From Bacillota bacterium (GTDB lineage: Bacteria > Bacillota > Clostridia > Lachnospirales > Lachnospiraceae), in contig JAEVYY010000006.1 of assembly GCA_023392535.1 (NCBI GenBank), positions 5,711 through 69,710 of the forward strand: 64,000 bases of DNA, read 5' to 3'. Position numbers and translations under genes: made by a program. Under the pieces are notes generated by a model. The model searched no databases. It was not told where the DNA came from and worked only from the letters and a program-made list of their open reading frames with translations. Each line of letters begins with the position of its first letter. Positions within the stretch are counted from its first letter, which is position 1. Below are positions 17,254 through 26,252 of the stretch, piece by piece.

Positions 17254-19050
17254 TTAACTGGTATCCACTGGTAAGCCAAATGCGCCAATGGAAATCCTGC
17301 CCATACTATCAGCCATCTGCCACTGTATCAATTCCATAGTCTCTATGCCGATGGACTCAGTAAAATTTTTGACTATAAGCCCTGCTCCAAGCCGGAATGC
17401 AGAAATGGTTTCCTCAATCGTAATCTTTCCGTCCCAGGCCAAAGCCGCCGCCATGCCCTGTCCGCTGATGGAAGCGATGCAGCCACCCGTTTCTATGTTT
17501 CCGCTTCCGCCTTCCATTCTCAGATACACATTAAACGTATTTGTGAAGTTTGGAATCAGATTTTCGATTGGGTAGTACAATGGCAGTACATGATTTCCGC
17601 TTCCCCAGTTCTCTACCGGATAATGAGTTAGAATTTCTTCATCGTTAAATTCATACTTCACAAATGCCACAGCTTTCCCGTCTGCTGAAAACGTGACCGG
17701 CAGTTCTACATTTACGGATATATCTTGAGTGGTTTCCATTCCATCTTCCCCCTGTGCTGGAATGGGAACCACAATGGTACCTGCTGCCGTTCCGGTCTGC
17801 TCCTTGATATCCGCTGTTACATCTACCAGAACTATGGCAAAAAACTGCACATGGGTTTCCTCCGCCGCCGCAAATTCAATGCTAATAATCTTCACATCCA
17901 TATCATTCACCGTATACTTCGAAGCATTGGTAAAGGTATAGATTCCTATCTTCCCTGCTACAATCTGGTTCAGCAGTCCGGAAATGTTCTTGTCATTCTT
18001 AGACTTTGCCTGCGCCAATCTTGGGTTCTTTCCTACGCATTTCAGGGAGTGTTTTCCGTTGATTTTTACCTGATATCCGGTGACGCAGGCTAACTGATTT
18101 TCATCTGCATGACCGCCTGTGAACACCAGCACATCTCCCAAATCCAGTGCCGGATTGCCGATGGTATCTGAATCAAAAGGTACATAACGGATAATAGACA
18201 AATCTGTAAGTATATTTTCAAGCAGTGTCTTTCTTGTTTCTTCCAATCCAAACTGCAAAAGCGGATTTATGCCAAGGTTCATAGTTAAACCATCATCCGG
18301 TTCCAATGCGTAATACTCGGAAATCTGTGTCTTGATATTGGTGGAACTAATGGCGGTATACCGGGTAATAAAATCCGAGAAGCTGCTGGAAAACCGATGC
18401 CTGTCAGAAAACGTCATCATGGGCTGATTCCCATATTTGCGAAGCTCCAGCTTTCCTTCCCGGTTGATGCAGAAAAAACCGCCAAGCACCTGTCCCACAT
18501 AGAACAGTACATCCCTGTATGTTTCAATGTCATTATCCGTATAAACTGACAGCAGCTCTGAGCCATTGGGCATGGCTTCTATTTCTGCCTGGGTGTGCGC
18601 CAGTTCCACGTTACATGCTTTACAGCACAAAGCCAGGAACGCATAGGCATTTCCTGCCGTTTCAAACCCATTGAAGCTTTTCTCAAACCGGAGCATATAA
18701 TCATATGCCTTGATTTCCAGACAGCGTATGGTGCGGTTTGCCTCACTGATTTCAAAGATTCCCATAGGGACTTCCTCGTACACACCATCGTACACTTCCA
18801 GGTGAAAACTCACTCTGATTTCCGCCTCCTCCAAAGTATAGCGGTCAATCCCGGAAAGCAGTGTGATTCCCAGTTCCGCAGCATACACCGTTCCAATTTC
18901 TATCTCGGTACTTCCGCAACATTGGCTTGTTAATTGACAAAAATATCTTTTGTTGGTATTGGTATTTTGAATTTTATAGACAAAGTCAGATAAAAAAATC
19001 CCCTGCTGCCTGTTAAATATTAAGCTGACAGTGGGGATATATAATTTGAA
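17254..19050 (-). pseudogene. 5'-truncated phage tail (baseplate/tail-lysin-like) gene
   Basis: The usable start is a GTG at 18888, giving 544 residues, but the same frame stays open upstream to 19050 and that extra stretch is protein-like: TVSLIFNRQQGIFLSDFVYK and CQLTSQCCGSTEIEIGTVYA. CQLTSQCC leading into EIEIGTVYAAELGITL resembles the N-terminal module of phage tail-hub proteins. The frame then meets a stop with no start codon between, so the gene has lost its 5' end. The rest matches a tail-hub or tail-fibre protein, with beta-rich modules and late Gly-rich segments. The HARE gene begins 24 bases beyond, so the junction with the restriction module probably removed the upstream phage genes. 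A shortened protein from GTG 18888 is possible. Confidence 0.65.
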
Positions 19051-19073
19051 TTAGAATTGTTATTGTCAGAAAT

Positions 19074-20012
19074 TCAAGACAGGATTCCGCATTTTAAAGC
19101 ATACTGGCACATCTGCTCTTCTTCGGTGTAGGTTTCATCATATTTACTCTTAATCTTTCCTACTTTGATATCTTCCATTAAGTCTTGCAGGAATTCCTTA
19201 AAATCCGGGTTGCTGTCGACCAGACGGTTAATGGTATCCCAATCAAGGGATTCCTTTTCCTTTGCAGAGAACAGGATCTCACTTTGCATGAAATGTTCTG
19301 CATCCAACCGGATTACTCCAATCCCGAATGCATTGTTTAAACGGCGCATTTCATCCATTAATTCCGGGTTCTCCGTAATATGTAGTGCTACCAGATAGCC
19401 TTCATGCGCCCAACTTGAATTGGAAACTGCCTGGAAATAATACTCCCGTAGGTTGGCAAGATTCACGTTGATTTTCATTTCAAAGGAATACAATTTATAA
19501 GGATTCACTTTTAAAATATCAAATAGCTTAAGGGTATTTGGTGTATAAGATTCAAAAGGGAAGTGTACCCCTACAAGATCCGGGTGCAGCCATTTGTTCT
19601 TTCCACTCTTTTCACGCTTGGAAACTTCATGGTATATGGTTTTTGTGGAGCATTTAAAATGTTCATCGGAATTAACAAAACTGGAAAGCAGGATGTGTAA
19701 GTCCCGTTCTGCAAATTTCAGCTTCTTTCCCGCTCGTCCCTGCCTGTCCTCATACTCCTGTAATCCTGCCGTTTGACCTTTCAGGAAAAACTTTGCGGGG
19801 CGTTTGCTTACCTGTTCAAATATCGTATCCAGGTTATTCTTAATGTCTACATATATTCTGGCTGACAGAGTGCGGATTGGGGTTTTGCCGGAAGATGACA
19901 GTTTCTCTAGTAAGCCATATCTGCCTGCCGCTTCCCACATTTCCTCTACGGAAAGTGGAATGTTTTCATGTTCTAATACTTCTTTTGCTAAATCTAAAAA
20001 GCTATAACCCAT
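19074..20012 (-). CDS. HARE-HTH protein with PD-(D/E)xK-like nuclease domain (probable restriction endonuclease)
   Basis: 312 residues, with GAAGGAGAAGG before the ATG. The N-terminal 75 residues form a HARE-HTH winged helix (SFLDLAKEVLEHENIPLSVEEMW... KFFL), a domain known from bacterial restriction endonucleases and eukaryotic ASXL proteins. The central part contains HPDLVGVHFPFE followed by YSFEMKINV, an arrangement like the D...ExK active site of restriction nucleases, as in HrgA-type proteins (COG2958). It is divergent from a small controller gene and a cytosine-5 methyltransferase across a 270-bp promoter region, the classical layout of a type II system with a C protein. I infer it is the cognate nuclease; the active-site assignment is by pattern only. 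Confidence 0.75.
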   Translation of the reverse strand: MGYSFLDLAKEVLEHENIPLSVEEMWEAAGRYGLLEKLSSSGKTPIRTLSARIYVDIKNNLDTIFEQVSKRPAKFFLKGQTAGLQEYEDRQGRAGKKLKFAERDLHILLSSFVNSDEHFKCSTKTIYHEVSKREKSGKNKWLHPDLVGVHFPFESYTPNTLKLFDILKVNPYKLYSFEMKINVNLANLREYYFQAVSNSSWAHEGYLVALHITENPELMDEMRRLNNAFGIGVIRLDAEHFMQSEILFSAKEKESLDWDTINRLVDSNPDFKEFLQDLMEDIKVGKIKSKYDETYTEEEQMCQYALKCGILS

Positions 20013-20230
20013 AAGCCCTTCTCCTTCTATTGTATAAATTTTATAATTGTATCTGGGAAGTACGGATGAATATCCAATGAATATATGAACTGCATAAAGA
20101 TATAATTATTCTATTCTATTTTTATTAACTTTACAAGTGTTTAAAATATCAATAATAATTTTTAAAGTACATTTCCAATTTTAAAAAAACTTATTCTTGC
20201 TGCCATATAGCAGCGTTTTCGAATTTTTTA

Positions 20231-20259
20231 TTGCATTTTTGCAGCGACTATGTTATATT
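20231..20259 (+). promoter_or_regulatory. Promoter of the controller/methyltransferase operon
   Basis: TTGCAT (20231-20236), a 17-base spacer and TATATT (20254-20259). The transcript would begin near 20266, past the ATG at 20262, which supports the ATG at 20280 as the true start of the controller gene. No clear C-box pair is visible beyond the general dyad-rich AT context. Confidence 0.65.
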
Positions 20260-20279
20260 AAATGGACAGAGGTGAGAGT

Positions 20280-20621
20280 ATGGACGAACTTAGAAGATAT
20301 CTTCATTTTTTAAGAGAACAAAAACAAATGAGTTTAAAAGATGTTGCTAAAGAAACAAATATTGCAGACTCAACATTAAACCGAATTGAAAATGGTATGC
20401 AAAAAAGGATCTCCGCATACTATTTAAGATTATTAGCCCATTTATATGAAGCAGACACAATAACATTATATAAAATGGCTGGCTATTTAGACGATTCAGA
20501 TTTATGTTCCTATACACAAGTTTTCAAAGACTCATGCCATTTGACTCCAGAAGAAAAGGAAAATATTCAAAAACAAATTGACTTATTTAACAAAAATCGT
20601 ACAATAGGAAAAGAGGATTAA
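20280..20621 (+). CDS. XRE-family regulator, probable restriction-modification controller (C) protein
   Basis: 113 residues from the ATG at 20280, which has GAGGTGAG seven bases before it. A single XRE helix-turn-helix covers about residues 6-60 (MSLKDVAKETNIADSTLNRIENG), with a short helical tail (LTPEEKENIQKQIDLF). The stop is 1 bp before the methyltransferase ATG, so the two are one operon. C proteins of this size delay nuclease expression until methylation is complete; the divergent HARE-type nuclease would be the regulated partner. It could also be a general repressor of the island. Confidence 0.8.
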   Translation: MDELRRYLHFLREQKQMSLKDVAKETNIADSTLNRIENGMQKRISAYYLRLLAHLYEADTITLYKMAGYLDDSDLCSYTQVFKDSCHLTPEEKENIQKQIDLFNKNRTIGKED

Positions 20622-20622
20622 C

Positions 20623-21684
20623 ATGATATTCAGATTAGGTGAATTATTCTGCGGACCGGGCGGTATAGCCTGGGGAGCATTAAATGCTGATATCGGAGAT
20701 GATAACTATAAAATCGTCCATCAATGGGCTAATGATTATGATAAAAATACTTGCGAAACATACCGGCATAATATATGTCCCAACAATCCAAAAAGTGTTT
20801 ATCACAAAGATATTCGAGGGTTTAACTTAACAGGACTTCCTCTTATAGATGCACTTGCTTTCGGTTTCCCGTGTAATGATTACAGCGTTGTTGGAGAACA
20901 AAAGGGAATGGACGGCGTATATGGTCCCTTGTATTCCTATGGTGTAAAAGTTTTAAACCTTTATAATCCTCAATGGTTTGTTGCCGAAAATGTTGGCGGT
21001 CTTAGAAACGCTAATGATGGCAAAGCTTTTACTAAGATTTTAGATGGATTAAGAAATGCTGGGGAACATGGGTATACTCTCACTCCGCATTTATATAAAT
21101 TTGAAGAATATGGAATTCCTCAAGCAAGGCATCGGATTATTATTGTTGGTATTAGGAACGATATCAAAATTAAATATCGCGTTCCTTCACCAGCTCCATA
21201 TGCTGATATCGACAATACCTGCCGAACAGCTATTGAAAAACCACCAATTTCTTCTGATGCGTTAAATAATGAATTAACAAAACAATCGGCAACTGTAGTA
21301 CGCCGATTGGAGCACATACTACCTGGACAAAATGCTTTTACCGCTAATCTTCCAGAAGAACTCAGACTCAATGTTCGTGGTGCTAAAATCAGCCAGATTT
21401 ATAAGAGGCTTGATCCTGATAAACCAGCCTATACGGTAACCGGGAGCGGCGGAGGCGGTACGCATATCTATCATTGGTCAGAACCACGTGCATTGACCAA
21501 TAGAGAACGTGCCCGCCTTCAAACCTTCCCTGACACATATGAATTCTTTGGAAGCAAAGAAAGTGTACGAAAGCAAATCGGAATGGCAGTTCCTTGCCGA
21601 GGTGCCAAGATTATCTTCGAAGCGATTTTAAAGAGCTTTGCTGATATCAAATATCCTAGTATTGAACCTAATATTAACGAATAA
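20623..21684 (+). CDS. DNA (cytosine-5) methyltransferase
   Basis: 353 residues. All main C5-methyltransferase motifs are visible: motif I LGELFCGPGG (5-14), motif IV GFPCND with catalytic Cys84, motif VI ENVGG, motif VIII QARHRIIIVG, and the late motifs IX-X (ALTNRERARLQTFPD; QIGMAVPC). The target-recognition region lies between about 190 and 280. The catalytic loop reads PCN rather than the usual PCQ. It should protect host sites against one or more nucleases here, such as the divergent HARE protein or the convergent Z1/PLD operon, whose Vsr-like gene fits cytosine methylation: Vsr enzymes repair the T:G mismatches that 5-methylcytosine deamination creates. Confidence 0.95.
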   Translation: MIFRLGELFCGPGGIAWGALNADIGDDNYKIVHQWANDYDKNTCETYRHNICPNNPKSVYHKDIRGFNLTGLPLIDALAFGFPCNDYSVVGEQKGMDGVYGPLYSYGVKVLNLYNPQWFVAENVGGLRNANDGKAFTKILDGLRNAGEHGYTLTPHLYKFEEYGIPQARHRIIIVGIRNDIKIKYRVPSPAPYADIDNTCRTAIEKPPISSDALNNELTKQSATVVRRLEHILPGQNAFTANLPEELRLNVRGAKISQIYKRLDPDKPAYTVTGSGGGGTHIYHWSEPRALTNRERARLQTFPDTYEFFGSKESVRKQIGMAVPCRGAKIIFEAILKSFADIKYPSIEPNINE

Positions 21685-21692
21685 TTATTTTT

Positions 21693-21720
21693 AAAAACCG
21701 AAGAAAATCCTTCGGTTTTT
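21693..21720. terminator. Bidirectional terminator between convergent genes
   Basis: AAAAACCGAAG - AAAATC - CTTCGGTTTTT, an 11-bp stem with A and T tracts on both sides. It serves the methyltransferase on the plus strand and the PLD-nuclease operon on the minus strand. Confidence 0.9.
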
Positions 21721-21723
21721 ATA

Positions 21724-22680
21724 TTATACTGAAAAATCCATATAATACTGTTCATCATCAAATTTATAAAATGTAACATCTGTACGTCCATATGCTTCTA
21801 AGTCACTTCTCCAAACATATGCACCATTTGCTAATCCCAATCTATTTCTAAAATATTCACCTAGTTGTGCATTACTTAATGGTGTCGTAATTGCTTTATC
21901 ACCATCTTGTTCTACTCTAAGTATAAGCTGATGCCCATCATCTGTAACGACAGTAAAATGCTGTTTATTTAATGGAAAGAAGTCTGATCTGGCAGTTTTT
22001 GCAGGCAATGGAATGTAAGCCTCATTTTTATTTCGTTTGCCTCTTTGCCCCCAGTTAAGACCAGATATAGCACCAACCTCACCGTTTTCAGAGAGAAGCG
22101 AAAGATTCACTGTCTGAATACCTGCCCCAGACATACTATCGATCGGTTTATTTTCCATATCTAATACACTGTGTGTAGGATAAAGCAATATAAATTCCTC
22201 AACTTCTGCATGGTTACAATAAATAGTACTCTTTTCAATATTGCAATAATATTGATACGCGACCTCAGCATCACATTCAACCATATATTCCCCACGTTCC
22301 TCCGAAAAAGCACTTTGTGTGAAATTTGCAGAACCAGCAAATGCTATGACTGGAATATCATCTTTAAGCCATATGTAAACCTTAGAATGCACTGGCATTG
22401 AATCATATACATAACTACATTGATAGCTTTTTACTGCACGTGGCAGATTTTCATTTTGCAGCTCCTTAAATCCTTCATGTACAGAAATACTCAGTCCATC
22501 AAAAGGAACCATTCCAACAATTATAGAAATATCTATTGGATTCGATTTAAATTTCTTAATATTTTTAATCAGCCATGATGCCATATTGGGAGTAGAGTAA
22601 CCTGATAAAATGCATAGTCTGTTTACCCCTAATTTTAACGGCTCAAACAAAATTCTTTTTGCTAAACTAGAATATTTCAT
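21724..22680 (-). CDS. PLD-family nuclease, NgoFVII-like (second PLD of the operon)
   Basis: About 318 residues from the ATG at 22680 (AAAGGA seven bases before). One phospholipase-D-type HKD motif is present: VHSKVYIW (HxK) followed by FAGSANFT (GSxN), as in NgoFVII/BfiI-type restriction enzymes, which dimerise to form one active site and need no metal. The C-terminal half (LSLLSENGEV... RGKRNKNEAYIPLP) looks like the NgoFVII DNA-recognition region. It begins 12 bp past the Z1 ATPase gene stop, so it is in the same operon. It differs strongly in sequence from the other PLD protein in that operon. Confidence 0.85.
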   Translation of the reverse strand: MKYSSLAKRILFEPLKLGVNRLCILSGYSTPNMASWLIKNIKKFKSNPIDISIIVGMVPFDGLSISVHEGFKELQNENLPRAVKSYQCSYVYDSMPVHSKVYIWLKDDIPVIAFAGSANFTQSAFSEERGEYMVECDAEVAYQYYCNIEKSTIYCNHAEVEEFILLYPTHSVLDMENKPIDSMSGAGIQTVNLSLLSENGEVGAISGLNWGQRGKRNKNEAYIPLPAKTARSDFFPLNKQHFTVVTDDGHQLILRVEQDGDKAITTPLSNAQLGEYFRNRLGLANGAYVWRSDLEAYGRTDVTFYKFDDEQYYMDFSV

Positions 22681-22691
22681 GCATTTTCCTT

Positions 22692-24566
22692 TCAAAATTC
22701 TTCATCTGAACTAACCGCATTCTCTTCATCTACATCATAATATATCATATTATTAGGAAGTTTTATATTAGGAACCCAGATTTTACGTCCTCCCCAGCCT
22801 TTATCCCCTGTCATCTGATACATAGTAAGTACCACCTTGTCTGTAATAGAAGCTCCAAGCTGCCAATCATTAGGAGAAAGTAAAGCTCCAGTTCCTTTTG
22901 CTACATTTCTGTTTCTTCTAACAATCAAATTTCCCTGTCCCGCCGGATTTTCAGCCAAAAATGTATTTAATATAGAAACAAAAGAGACTACTCTGAAATC
23001 ATAGTCAGATATAACATGCATTAAAATCTCTTTAACCAGCCTTAAACTCACTTGGTAACAGCTAGTCTTCTCATCAAAAGCCTCTAAAAGCTGGCTAATT
23101 TTATCAATTGTATCATTATCTGGATTTAATGGATAATAGTTTGTCCCCCCTGTTATGACAGCCACTTTATCATTATCTAAAACATTTTTTCTTGTTGGAT
23201 TCAAACCAGCCGGATAATAAATTTTTACATCCTTTATTCCTCTTTCAACCTGAGAGATAATAGAATTATTTGTTGCATTAATATCGGCAAAGAGTTTATA
23301 TAGTTTCTCATCTATAAATACCTGCATCATTCCTGGATCACGATCATATCCAAACATACGGCTATGCTGCCACATGGTATCTGCCTGTGGTTTTTTTGCA
23401 GTTCTAGTATAATAAATAGTTTGCAATCCTGAAAATGTAACTCCTCTTCCAAGTGTATTACCGCCAATAATAATATTAGAACCTGTAACATATTCTTCAC
23501 TATTTATATTAGAGTCTCCGTTCATTAGCAACACTTTTATTTCTTTCTGTAAAAGCATTCTTTTTATCAAATTATAACAATCTTCAAAACTCTGCTTATT
23601 CCCTTTTACCGGGTTCAAATCATTATACACTTCATGCAATTTATCAAAAAATTCTGGTGTTTCAATATTTTGAGTGCAAACAGTCAATTCATCTACGATT
23701 TCCTCTTTGCAGCGGCTATGAACTGCTTTCCGCACACTTGGATGTATTAGGCAGTTACACACCTTTTGTCCATCAATTAGTTTTAGTGCAGAAACCATTA
23801 AGTGGTGTAACAATACTACTCTAAGCGGATTTTCCATTTCATCAATAAAAGTAACACTCTTTGGCTTTCCAGCCTGTGGGAAGAAGAAATCCCCTCCTAG
23901 ATAACCATTTCCAGGTCTAAAATAATATGTAAAATAAGGATGCCATCCAGAGGACATTGATTGCAAAAGTAATGCTTGAGGAGTACCGGTTACCTGTAAA
24001 TAAATACTACATGAGGAACGATTTTTTATCTCGTCAAGATATCTGTTTATTGAGGATTTTTTATTTTTATTTATTAATGTATTTAAGGATGCCGCATCCG
24101 CTTCATCATCTACAACAAAAAGGGGATTTCCTTTCATAAAACCTGTGGCCGCTAAAATATTAGACCATTGCTTTAATGTATTTACATTTTTTTTCAAGAC
24201 CACTATTGCCGGTTTCATAAGACAGTTATCCGTAAATAATTCTGAATCGTATTCATCACAAATACAGAAACCCTTTAAGTCCTCTCTTACTCTTTCAAGA
24301 GTCTGCTTTTGCAACACCACATTATCAGTAGTAAGTATTAAAAATACCGGGAATCCAATATCTGCAGCCGCTGATATAATTCCAAACATCTGTCCTGTTT
24401 TACCTGATTGTACATTTCCAAACAGTAAGCCCACTTCATGTTCACAGAAAGAAAATTCTTCCAAATATTTCGGTGCAATGCCTTCTACAGTTCTTTGAAT
24501 TGACTCTGCAAGCTGTTTATTGCCACGTTCTATAATTGTCTGGAGATATATTTCTAAATATCTCAT
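22692..24566 (-). CDS. Z1-domain superfamily II-type ATPase
   Basis: 624 residues. Walker A GNVQSGKT (50-57) and Walker B VVDDEAD (146-152) are clear. The Z1 signature follows: GGNTLGRGVTFSGLQT, then QADTMWQHSRMFGYDRD, corresponding to the helicase C-terminal arginine-finger region. Z1 proteins are linked in the literature to restriction-type systems and to MORC/GHKL ATPases, where they are thought to translocate or remodel DNA for nucleases. This one is shorter than many Z1 proteins. It overlaps the preceding PLD nuclease gene by 4 bp and is followed closely by a second PLD nuclease, so a tight ATPase-nuclease complex is likely. Confidence 0.88.
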   Translation of the reverse strand: MRYLEIYLQTIIERGNKQLAESIQRTVEGIAPKYLEEFSFCEHEVGLLFGNVQSGKTGQMFGIISAAADIGFPVFLILTTDNVVLQKQTLERVREDLKGFCICDEYDSELFTDNCLMKPAIVVLKKNVNTLKQWSNILAATGFMKGNPLFVVDDEADAASLNTLINKNKKSSINRYLDEIKNRSSCSIYLQVTGTPQALLLQSMSSGWHPYFTYYFRPGNGYLGGDFFFPQAGKPKSVTFIDEMENPLRVVLLHHLMVSALKLIDGQKVCNCLIHPSVRKAVHSRCKEEIVDELTVCTQNIETPEFFDKLHEVYNDLNPVKGNKQSFEDCYNLIKRMLLQKEIKVLLMNGDSNINSEEYVTGSNIIIGGNTLGRGVTFSGLQTIYYTRTAKKPQADTMWQHSRMFGYDRDPGMMQVFIDEKLYKLFADINATNNSIISQVERGIKDVKIYYPAGLNPTRKNVLDNDKVAVITGGTNYYPLNPDNDTIDKISQLLEAFDEKTSCYQVSLRLVKEILMHVISDYDFRVVSFVSILNTFLAENPAGQGNLIVRRNRNVAKGTGALLSPNDWQLGASITDKVVLTMYQMTGDKGWGGRKIWVPNIKLPNNMIYYDVDEENAVSSDEEF

Positions 24567-25702
24567 TCCTGTTCCTCCTTAGTATTTTTGCTTTCTGGAA
24601 GAAATGATAACATCCAAACATCCACCTCTTTTCCATCCTCTAATGTAGTTCTAAGAGAGGTCTTAGTAAGTGTAATCGTATCTCTGCCATACTTGGAAAG
24701 CATAACTCCTGTGATTACGCCTTTGCTATCTTTATCTTTCTCTACTTGATTTACGGGTTCTACTAATCCAGCAGAAACAAGTCTGCCTTTAATCCAGCGT
24801 CCCATAATTTTCAAATCATCTTTAGAATATAGATTCTTATTGTTATCGCCACAAGTCCAAACCAAAAATTTCCATCCATCATCTGTTACTGCCATAAAAG
24901 GCTTTTGGTATTCTGGATACCCTGGAAGTCCTCGTATTGCTTTTTCTACAACTATTTCTGTTTCCCACCAAACTCTCTTACGGCCGCTAGCATAACATAC
25001 ATTTATATTAGACCCTCTCATCTTAGTGTCATTTTCATCAGCCGGAACCTTTAAAGGTATTTCAAACGAAATTTCGGTTATTTTACTTTGATACGCCGCA
25101 ACTTCATCCTGTGTGATTTTAGAAACAAATTCCTGTCCAACTAATGCACGGTTAATTTCTCTTATCAAAGGTATGTCCTTTGCTTCTTCTATATTTACAG
25201 AACATTTAGGTGCATATAAATTCTTAATTAATTCAGAGATATCATGAATCTCATTTTCTTCCTCCGTTGCCATCGCCACTTCATATTGACGCAGATTTGC
25301 TGCCTCTGGCTTGATTGCCCCAAGATTATTTGATCCAACTATACCCGCAATTGGTTTTCCGTTTTTGTAAAATGCATATAGCTTACCATGATATTTAAAT
25401 ACATGTGAAAGACGTATTTCCCCTATTCCTTTCTGTTTTAACCTCTCATTTAAATCCATTGCCGCATGATAAATTCCTTCCGGCATTCCTTCCAAATAAT
25501 ACATGCCAATTACTACTACCATATTTTTAATTTTATATTCTTCTTGTAATTCTTCTAATTCCTTTAATGAATTTTTTGAAGCATATCCGACTGCTATCTC
25601 CACACTATCAGCTTTTGCTATAGCGTCTCTAAAATAATCAATAAATATGTTCTGAGATGGTTCTGCTTTTAATGGTAAAATATTTGAATATAACAAATGC
25701 AC
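24563..25702 (-). CDS. PLD-family nuclease, NgoFVII-like (first PLD of the operon)
   Basis: 379 residues. A single HKD-type motif is seen: YHGKLYAFYKNG followed by GIVGSNNLG. The N-terminal region (IFIDYFRDAIAKADSVEIAVGY) is typical of PLD-type nucleases that recognise DNA ends or specific sites. The C-terminal part (VWWETEIVVEKAIRGLPGYP; FMAVTDDGWKFLVW) resembles the NgoFVII C-terminal DNA-binding domain, and a similar phrase occurs in the other PLD protein (FTVVTDDGHQLIL), so the two are distant paralogues. Its 3' end overlaps the Z1 gene by 4 bp, indicating translational coupling. Confidence 0.85.
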   Translation of the reverse strand: MHLLYSNILPLKAEPSQNIFIDYFRDAIAKADSVEIAVGYASKNSLKELEELQEEYKIKNMVVVIGMYYLEGMPEGIYHAAMDLNERLKQKGIGEIRLSHVFKYHGKLYAFYKNGKPIAGIVGSNNLGAIKPEAANLRQYEVAMATEEENEIHDISELIKNLYAPKCSVNIEEAKDIPLIREINRALVGQEFVSKITQDEVAAYQSKITEISFEIPLKVPADENDTKMRGSNINVCYASGRKRVWWETEIVVEKAIRGLPGYPEYQKPFMAVTDDGWKFLVWTCGDNNKNLYSKDDLKIMGRWIKGRLVSAGLVEPVNQVEKDKDSKGVITGVMLSKYGRDTITLTKTSLRTTLEDGKEVDVWMLSFLPESKNTKEEQE

Positions 25703-25773
25703 TTTATAATTCCTCCCGTACCTTAGTATTAATCTATATAAAATTTCAATACACTAACAGCTTATTTCTTTCT

Positions 25774-26238
25774 CTAATCTTTCGTTTCAATAAAATCTTC
25801 ATATTCAATTAGTTCTATTTTTTGTTTAAATATTTCTTCTTCAATCACTTTCATGCATTCATCTGGATTTTTCAGAACATCTTTTCCCCAAAATCTGATA
25901 ACCGTCCAACCTAAAAACATCAATTTTTTATTTATATCGTCGTCACGTTCGCGATTCCTTAAAATCTTTTTAATCCAATATGAACTGTTTTCCGATTTTT
26001 CCAACCGGGATTTTAAGGATTCCCAATCTTTACCATGAAAAAATTCACTATCACAAAAAATAGCAATTTTATATTTAGTCAAAGCAATATCCGGTTTGCC
26101 TGGCAGCTTTGAATAGTTTTTCCTATATCGGTATCCCTTGCTCCAGAGTTTTTTCCGCAATACCAATTCTATCTTGGTATCTTTGCTTCTGATATTCTTC
26201 ATATTTTTATGGCGTTGTTCTTTTGTTAAATTATCCAT
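25774..26238 (-). CDS. vsr: Vsr-like very-short-patch-repair/restriction endonuclease
   Basis: About 154 residues from the ATG at 26238; a GTG three codons earlier is an alternative. The N-terminus (MDNLTKEQRHKNMKNIRSKDTKIE) is the Vsr start signature. The core has GKPDIAL and IFCDSEFFHGKDW, corresponding to the Vsr catalytic Asp and His region, and VIRFWGKDVL near the C-terminus. Classical Vsr nicks T:G mismatches left by deamination of 5-methylcytosine, which fits the cytosine-5 methyltransferase next door. Members of the Vsr fold within restriction operons can also be the restriction nuclease itself. The stop of the HNH gene lies 14 bp upstream. Confidence 0.88.
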   Translation of the reverse strand: MDNLTKEQRHKNMKNIRSKDTKIELVLRKKLWSKGYRYRKNYSKLPGKPDIALTKYKIAIFCDSEFFHGKDWESLKSRLEKSENSSYWIKKILRNRERDDDINKKLMFLGWTVIRFWGKDVLKNPDECMKVIEEEIFKQKIELIEYEDFIETKD

Positions 26239-26252
26239 TAAAATCACCAGAC

